A DNA stretch of 64,000 nucleotides from Pezicula radicicola (taxonomy: Eukaryota > Ascomycota > Leotiomycetes > Helotiales > Dermateaceae), in contig PDUO01000019.1 in the NCBI GenBank assembly GCA_003008705.1, positions 306,552 to 370,551 of the forward strand, in the 5' to 3' direction. Position numbers and translations under genes: made by a program. Under the pieces are notes generated by a model. It saw nothing but the letters and a program-made list of their open reading frames with translations. It searched no databases and had not been told where the DNA came from. Shown here one piece after another: positions 57,428-64,000 of the stretch (within the stretch, counting starts at the first letter, position 1; the number at the start of each line of letters is the position of its first letter).

Positions 57428-59219
57428 ATGGACGAAGAACCCACGCTGCCAGCTCCAGTCCGGGGAAGCTCAATTGGGAGAATATTAGATGAGTACGAAG
57501 GGAATCCAGCAAAAAAACGCGTCCGATACAGCTCTCCAGTCCCCGCCTTCTCCAGCGACCCCCCGCTGTTCTCAAGCGATGATGACCCTTCAGTCGAAAA
57601 TTATACCAAGAAACGACAGAAAAAAACATATCGAGGGCCCTGGTATCGTCAGCAGCTGGCATCTGACCCAGAATCTGAGTCGAATGATAAGCAACCAACA
57701 AAAGGGAAGAGGAAGCTGGAGAGGCAGTTTGATAGTGGTGTGTGGTTGGGTAGTGAAGGGACAGAACCAGATGATATTTTTGAGGACGATTTGGCGGTTA
57801 TTGGGGTCAATGACGAGAAGTCCGGTTCCTTGTCTCCAGGGCTACACGTTGCTCTGGGTGGTATGCGACGCCTTCTACACGGGTCACCAGATGAGTTGGC
57901 AGACTCAGCTGGATCCAGCCACCTGGCGCGGGGAATAGGAAGCCTGTCACGACCCGACAAAATACCTGAGGAGCTTGCAAGGGAGGTAATTCATGATTGT
58001 TTAGAGCATAGTAAGGAGACCATCAACTTATCGTATGTCCATATCTCCTAATTTCTAAGTGTTGCGCGATTCCGCAGGAAAAGGCTAATTGACGAGAAAT
58101 AATAGGTCCCAGCAGCTAACCAGCCTTTCAAACGAGACGATCGAGCCCTTATCAACTTTCACCTGTACTCAAAGAATTGGGAGCGTAAGGTTCGAATCGC
58201 TTGTGCCCAATCTAGAGCTCTATCTTGGTTCAAACTTCCTCACAACGTTGCCTGGAGCGATGTTCGATCTCGATCGTTTGACTGTTCTTAGTCTTCGTGG
58301 AAACCAACTCCAGGAACTTCCTCCAGGGATTGGAAAGTTACACAACCTCAAGGAACTAAACATATCTCAGAACGGGTTAAATTTTCTCCCATATGAGATC
58401 TTAGAATTGGTATCAGATGCCGGCAACCTGACGAACTTTCAGATACATCCAAATCCGTTTTGGGAGCCATTGAAACCGCATGACGATACGAGGGAGAACA
58501 GCCAACGCACTTTAAAAGGAGAACGTCATATTTCTCTACCTGGGTCTTCCCATAGTTTAGGCAGTCAGAGGTCGTCTTCAAAGTGGCAGCTCTCTTTCAA
58601 ATTTCGAACACAAACCAGATTTAGAGACCTCAGTGGCAATAAGCTCGTCAAGGGCCCCGTTTTCCCTCTGGATACACCGCAAGAACTATCACTACTTCCA
58701 GCATCAGCGTCACGCATACCAGTATCTGGAACAGAACTTCCGGTTGCCAATGCAGATGACATCCCGGCTCCTCCACCTCCACGAGGCGCATATTTGTCCC
58801 GTGCACCATCACTTCTTGAAGTTGCTTTAAATGCAGTCTCCAAAACGCGGATGTTTTCATACATTGACGACTTTCTACCTGAAGATACACCGGAGCACAT
58901 CCTCAACCTACTCGCCAAAGCCACAACAAGCAAGGAAACTGGAGGTAGCCAGTGTACTATCTGTAGACGAGATTTCATCATTGCTCGCACAGAATGGGTT
59001 GAGTGGTGGGAAATAGCCAAGGAACAGGGTAATAAGGGTACAGCTAGTGCAGCGAGCCCACTCAGACAAATGGAGAATACAAGAGATAGTTCCGAGAGTA
59101 TGGTACCGTTGATTAGGAGAGGTTGTAGTTGGCTTTGTGTGCCTGGGAAGGAGGAGATGATGGTAGAGGAGCTCGATGATACTGCTGAAGATGAAGAACG
59201 CGGCATGGATTTAGACTAG
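57428..59219 (+). CDS. Leucine-rich repeat protein with CxxC tail motif
   Basis: The exons are 57428-58032 and 58106-59219, with a 73-bp intron (GTATGT donor, GGCTAATT branch). The product is 572 residues. The N-terminus is charged and likely disordered, with a basic patch TKKRQKK near residue 60 that could direct it to the nucleus. Residues about 230-310 hold three or more typical LRRs (LELYLGSNFLTTLPGAMF, LTVLSLRGNQLQELPPGI, LKELNISQNGLNFLP). The C-terminal region has APPPPRGAYLSRAPSLLEVAL, then a single CTIC motif near a WVEWWE patch, which may bind zinc with distant ligands. It belongs to a fungal family seen in many ascomycetes. The role is unproven. Confidence 0.85.
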
Positions 59220-60263
59220 GGAGGAAAGAGGACGTAATGAACGGTCTTGTATTCCTGTCTATGTTGAAAATAGGGGAAAGACGGAGTTACATTCAGAGAT
59301 GGAGTTTGATGGATTTTGGTTGTGTTATATTATGGTCATCGGTTTAGCGTTTGCTGGTTTGTACTGTATTAAGGTAGCGATTTGGTATGTTTGAAACAGA
59401 ACGGATTTGTCCTAGCCTATATATTAACCTAGCTTGAGCTAGGTATTGATTTCAGTTTGATTTCAAATCCTTAATTAGCACCATATGTGTAGATTATTCC
59501 ACCTTTGCTCCTGAGCTCTGGTGCATCTGATTGCCTGTGGAAATCTACGGATCCCAGAATAGATATAATATCCTCTGTGGGATATGGCACTGCTACTTGA
59601 TTTAATGCGAACTTGTAAAATGGGACTCGCTTATAGAATAAAGTAAGGTCTAAAGGGGGTATATATACGTATAAAATAGGGGTAAATTACGTGTATGCAT
59701 AACCCACCTAATTTGCGGCTGACACTTAAATATAGCTACTTTACTTAAAGCGATGTCTTTAATACTACTTGCTATTACAGGGGGGGAGAGAGATAGTTCG
59801 TAGGTTAGCGGTTTAGTGGTATATTTGTATAGTGGTTTAGAGGTTTAGAGGTCGCTCGCTAAAACTTTCCTTTTCTGGTTTATTATGTAGGTCATGTGGG
59901 ATTGGGAGGGGAGGGGAATAGGAGAGAGTTATAAAGGAGATACTAGACTCGTAGTTAGTAGGTATATAAGGAAAGGACAAACCTAAGGGAACAGGTATTA
60001 ATGTAATATTTACAAGTATTGTACATTATGACTAAAGACTAAGTCATTAGAATAATCAAAGAAAATTCTGGAAAAGCACCACTGAGTACTTATACCACTC
60101 TAAACATCAAAATCCAAACTGAACAAAAGAAAAACCAAAACCAATCTATATCCAATCAAACCAAGAAATAATCTCTCTCTGTTGTCTCATTTCATCATCA
60201 CTCATCTGACTATATTCCCCATTTCAATCTCCCAATCACTACCTGATAAATCCAACACCCAAC
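59220..60263. other. Convergent intergenic region
   Basis: It lies between the ends of two convergent genes. AT-rich, with TAGGTATATATA-type words near 59420-59700 and a poly-G stretch at 59780-59788. No gene and no inverted repeat were recognised. Confidence 0.5.
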
Positions 60264-62207
60264 TCACAACCCACTATCAATCTGATCCACAACATCAACC
60301 GAAGTATAAGCCGCCCAATCCCTACAAGTCTGCGCCAAAACCTGAGGAACGGGTCCCTTAGCAGCAATATCCTTGGGTCTCTCAAGAATATTAGCATACA
60401 AGCCAGCAGAAACATGCCAAGCAATATGACAATGGAAAGGCCAAACTCCAGGATTATCAGCATTGATTTGCCAAACGATATGACCGTTTGGACGTAGGAG
60501 TTGTACGTCTCGACGTTGTGGGTTTGATGGTCGAGTGATGCTTGTTCCGTCCCAGTCGCCGGTTCCTTCGTGTAGGATTTGCATGTTGTGTCCGTGAAGA
60601 TGCATTGGGTGGGATACTGGTGTTTTGTTGTTTACTACTACTCGGATGGTGTTGTTGGAACCGAAGTTCTTGACGTTCCATTCGGGTTGGTAGGTGTAGT
60701 TGTTGAGTGCTGCGAGTAGGAGGATCGGCGCGTTGTAGTCGCCTCGGAAACTTGTGTTGTCTAATGTCCAGAGGAAATGGCCGGTTGAGTTGACGAAGAA
60801 GTTGACTTCCATGGTTTTGGTCACGGAGGGGGCGGAGCTTGGTGTAATGGAGTAGGAGGGAACTGTGAGGGAGAGGTCATCGTTGGCACAAGTTCCTGGG
60901 TCTGGGACGTTCCAGGCGGTGGAGGTGGGTGGCTTGGTTGTGTCGGCTTTGTCGTAGTAGATTGCTGCGAGTGCGTTGCCTTGGTTGGTTATGGAGCAGA
61001 TGGTACTGATGTTGGAGCGCATCCAGAAGGCTGAGGTCGCGGTGCCGACATTGGCTGTTACAAGAACGTCGGAGCGTTGGCCAATACCCAGGGTTACTAC
61101 TGTTGTGTTGTAGGGTTTGACAGGCACGAAGTCATTGGCGATGACGGTCATGGTGTGTCCATCAATACTAAAACGTTGCAGACCTTCTGCTCCTGCGTTG
61201 ATCAATCTAAGACGATGTGTCTTGCCAGTTGTGAACTTGAACTTAGAGATGCCGGCATTATTTGTACACTTAGTGGTGTCACCAGCGGCAACAGTAGAGC
61301 AGTCGAAGTTCATCTTTCCATTGATGAGGTTGTTGTCTGACGCTGGAGCTGGGTTGCCTCCTGCTCCAACAACTCCGACAACTTCCTTGACAATTTGAAA
61401 GTATTCCTTGTGGTAATAATCTGGGAAGATGGTTAGAACGAAGAAGGCACATTGGAAGTGGATGATATCATACCAGTAAGGAAGACTGGTCCTAGATCAA
61501 TATCGTATTTTGCATTGCTTGGACCGTGGATGATCATGGGACCCAAGAGTCCACCAGCGTATTGAGCAGAATAATGAGAGTGGTACCAGGAAGTGCCATA
61601 GAGGTCAGCTTTGAATTGGTAGGTAAATGTGGATCCCGGAGCGATTGGGCATTGCGAGACAGCAGGCACGCCATCATACCATGGAGTTGCCTTTTGCAAA
61701 AGTCCATGCCAATGGAATGAAGTTCCTTCTTCAGGGCCTGTGATATTATTGTGAACGGTAACTTGTATGGTATCTCCGAAATTTGCCTCGAGGAGGGGCC
61801 CTGGATATTGATTATTGATTAAAATGACGGATTTCTGGTAGCCATCTGGAGCAATGATTCCTCGGCTGACAGTGAAGTCGTAAGATCGAATGACGCCAGT
61901 GTTTGGAGCGCTAGTGTATGGGTTACTCCCAGCTGCGGTGAGGGTACTCCAAGGAAATCCATTAGGTAGAGGGTTGTTGGTGAGAAATTGAGGGAGAATC
62001 GGGGCTTGTAGAGTTCCCCAGAGAGAGTTGCTTTAGAAAAGAGTTAGCTACAAGTATTCAAAGTTGGTGGTAAAGACCTTTAAGCATAAAATACGTTGGG
62101 AGTGGGTTATGTGCTGGAGCTTACCCATTGGTTTGTTGTTGTGATAATGCGCCGATTAAACTAGGAACGCCGCCAACCAACGAGGTAATTATGTTGAGGA
62201 GACCCAT
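60264..62207 (-). CDS. Laccase (ascomycete multicopper oxidase)
   Basis: The exons are 62125-62207, 61474-62030 and 60264-61420, giving 598 residues. The introns are 94 and 53 bp. All four copper-binding signatures are in place: HWHG at 134-137, WYHSHYS (His 178 and 180), HPMHLHGHN at 484-492, and [12 protein letters not shown] at 543-554, including the type 1 cysteine and a leucine in the axial position. The protein ends in DSGL, the C-terminal plug that fills the tunnel to the trinuclear site in asco-laccases. It would oxidise phenols with reduction of oxygen to water. The N-terminus is only weakly hydrophobic ([20 protein letters not shown]), so secretion is plausible but not certain. A TATA box lies 110 bp upstream. 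No break was found. Confidence 0.95.
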
Positions 62208-62314
62208 GATGAATTTAGAGAACGAAACAATGGAAAAAGAGTAGGAAAGAAAAGTCAAGAGCCACTAAGCTTGATGATGAGCAAGAAAGAGAATAATCGA
62301 GCAGGAAGAAGTGC

Positions 62315-62322
62315 TTTATATA
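62315..62322 (-). promoter_or_regulatory. TATA box of the laccase gene
   Basis: The minus strand reads TATATAAA, about 110 bp before the start codon at 62207, a typical distance for a fungal inducible gene. Confidence 0.6.
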
Positions 62323-64000
62323 AAAGTTCACCTCTGATAACGCTTGCTATCTCTCCCCAACTGAGTGAGCGTGATGAGCATAGACCACATGAACCACAAT
62401 TACCATGATCATCAAGATAATAAGAGAACCGACGCCATGGCTATCAGTCGCCTCGTGTTGAACCAATCCCCAAAGACCCGTGCAAAGGCCTGTATCCTAC
62501 CTCTGGCTTCCACAATTAGCACCAGATCCTCTAAGCTGGTACTATTTTGCTAGCCAACACAACAATGCAGTCTCGTGTGAGAGATGGCAAAAGTTAGTGT
62601 GCTTGTGGATGAAGTTTAAAAAAGCTTCCTGAGCAGAAATGAATGGAAGCACCATGCACGGTTCCTGTCGATCAAGGCGAGGCTCATCCCAAGGAAGCTT
62701 ACTTCGTATATACATACATCGACAGGGACTAGGGAAGATCTGCATCCAGCATTGCATTGACCTATCATGCACAGGCCTTATCCACGCGACGCCAAGTTCA
62801 GACGGCAGCAAGATGCACCACTTGGTACTACTTAGTGATTATGATTATTTCTGTATCAAGCAGACACAGTACCATTATTACCGTACTGACTTGCTTTATA
62901 TTACCATACGTCAAATGCATGGCCTTCCACTGGACTTACTGTACTTACTGTACTGTATAGCCGCACAGCGTCAAAAATATTTCCGACCAAGATTCGGAGC
63001 CAAGTATAATGTGGTGCCTATTTATGGGCGCGCTCTGTGCGTTAAACGAGGAACTATCCTCTTCTAGTCACTTTGGGACGAAAGCTCCAACCCGTTTTGA
63101 CTCTCTCAAGCGACACTGCAGTCGCATGAGCATTGCACGCCTCAAGCAAAATAGGTAGAGCGCAAACAAATTAGACCATTCGTTGGTCTTCAAATACGGG
63201 ACGGGTTTTCAAAAAGCCTTCGTATGTAGCCTTGCTAAGCCGTTCACAGCAGAAAGAAAACGATGGGATACGGGAGGCTTAGCGGCGTTCAAGATTCAAC
63301 GTCAGGAGCGGACAAAACAACGGGTGTATGAGGTATTGGATGAAAAGCCCTCCATAAATACGTGAAAAGCTAGTTCGTGGCATTATTCCACCAGAAAAGT
63401 ATTATCATGGATGCAAATCTGTGTGGTTGCATTCTGCACTGCCTGTGCCTGGCAACTGGGTAAGCGTTTTGGCAATGTTGAGATACTTCTGGTAAACTAC
63501 TCATCCTAATCGAGGGTTAGGCGCTGGCTATGGCGCCATATGTGCCGTATTTGGAGGATTTTAGTACTGGTGAAAATCCGCCAGTTTATTTGGACCGAGT
63601 GCGGCTTGAAAGTCTAAATGTATAGTCAGTGCCCACCGTGCAGCGTTTCAAGTTTTGGACTTACAAGTAGAGCTAATATTTGATGTTCGTAGAGCATGTC
63701 AGGTCGCCGCAAGCGCTGCGACTACTGTTGTTTATGTCGTATTCCACAACATCCGAGTAAGAATTTAAGATCGACTGCCCCAAAGAAGCATTTGAGAGAA
63801 CGGCACGAGTAAACCACCAGCAGCCATTAGACGCAAAAGGGGCAAAGAGCGTGATATCCCTAGAAATGCTCAGATATGGTGCAGCCACGACCTATTTTCT
63901 TTGGGAAGCATGCCCCTGTTCTACTTTGATGCTCAGATAACCCACTGAAAGGATATTTCAAGTTTGGATTCCGTGTGGCGTGAGTTCACGCAGCAGGAAT
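62323..64000. other. Right edge, no supported gene
   Basis: It includes the laccase promoter region. Frames of up to 142 codons (62639-63067) have no motif, and no repeat or RNA signature was recognised. Confidence 0.5.

Noticed and set aside
58194..58204. GGTTCGAATCG as a tRNA B box
   Set aside because: It lies inside the LRR coding exon and no tRNA arms surround it.
1..64000. CRISPR arrays, operons, phage or bacterial features
   Set aside because: The window is eukaryotic. No regularly spaced repeats of that kind are present.

Overview
The window looks like nuclear DNA of a filamentous ascomycete (Pezizomycotina). A leotiomycete is likely, but that is inference from overall protein flavour. 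The support is short introns (mostly 40-95 bp) with GTRNGN donors and CTAAC/CTAAT branch sites, a STAND (NACHT-ankyrin) protein with the fungal MDPLS-type N-terminus, an asco-laccase ending in the DSGL plug, a LaeA-like methyltransferase, an OPT transporter and a Yap-type bZIP factor. Gene islands alternate with AT-rich intergenic DNA that holds miniature inverted-repeat elements, gene relics and in-frame TAG codons of the kind C-to-T decay (RIP-like) makes. A 30-base assembly gap lies at 10298-10327.

Layout. 1-3 kb: a decayed coding region. 3.3-4.3 kb: a single-pass membrane protein with a 36-bp coding minisatellite. 4.7-8.6 kb: an intact seven-exon STAND receptor. 9.1-9.9 kb: an inverted-repeat element beside an AAA+ ATPase tail relic. 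10.4-11.9 kb: an F-box/LRR protein. 14.2-15.3 kb: a Cys-rich surface protein. 16.0-18.8 kb: a five-exon RING-H2 protein. 20.6-22.1 kb: a methyltransferase with an apparent one-base frameshift. 22.6-24.0 kb: broken frames. 25.1-27.6 kb: OPT transporter. 30.9-34.4 kb: a housekeeping block with phosducin-like protein, ribosomal protein eS27 and a ribonucleotide reductase inhibitor with a PCNA-binding box. 37.5-38.5 kb: bZIP factor. 40.2-42.7 kb: an unrecognised seven-exon gene with an internal TAG. 44.1-45.4 kb: a protein with a STAND-type N-terminal domain but no NACHT. 45.8-46.2 kb: a TA-flanked element. 46.5-47.4 kb: a second Cys-rich surface protein with an internal TGA. 48.7-49.3 kb: a small secreted protein. 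50.9-52.5 kb: a decayed locus of repeated related modules. 53.2-56.0 kb: a large fungal protein split into two frames. 57.1-57.2 kb: a dehydrogenase relic. 57.4-59.2 kb: an LRR protein. 60.3-62.2 kb: laccase.

There is no obvious metabolic cluster. The common thread is a mix of core genes and accessory environment-facing genes (STAND receptor, surface proteins, secreted protein, laccase, OPT transporter). Splice sites were read by eye and checked for phase. Names rest on recalled family motifs, not on searches.
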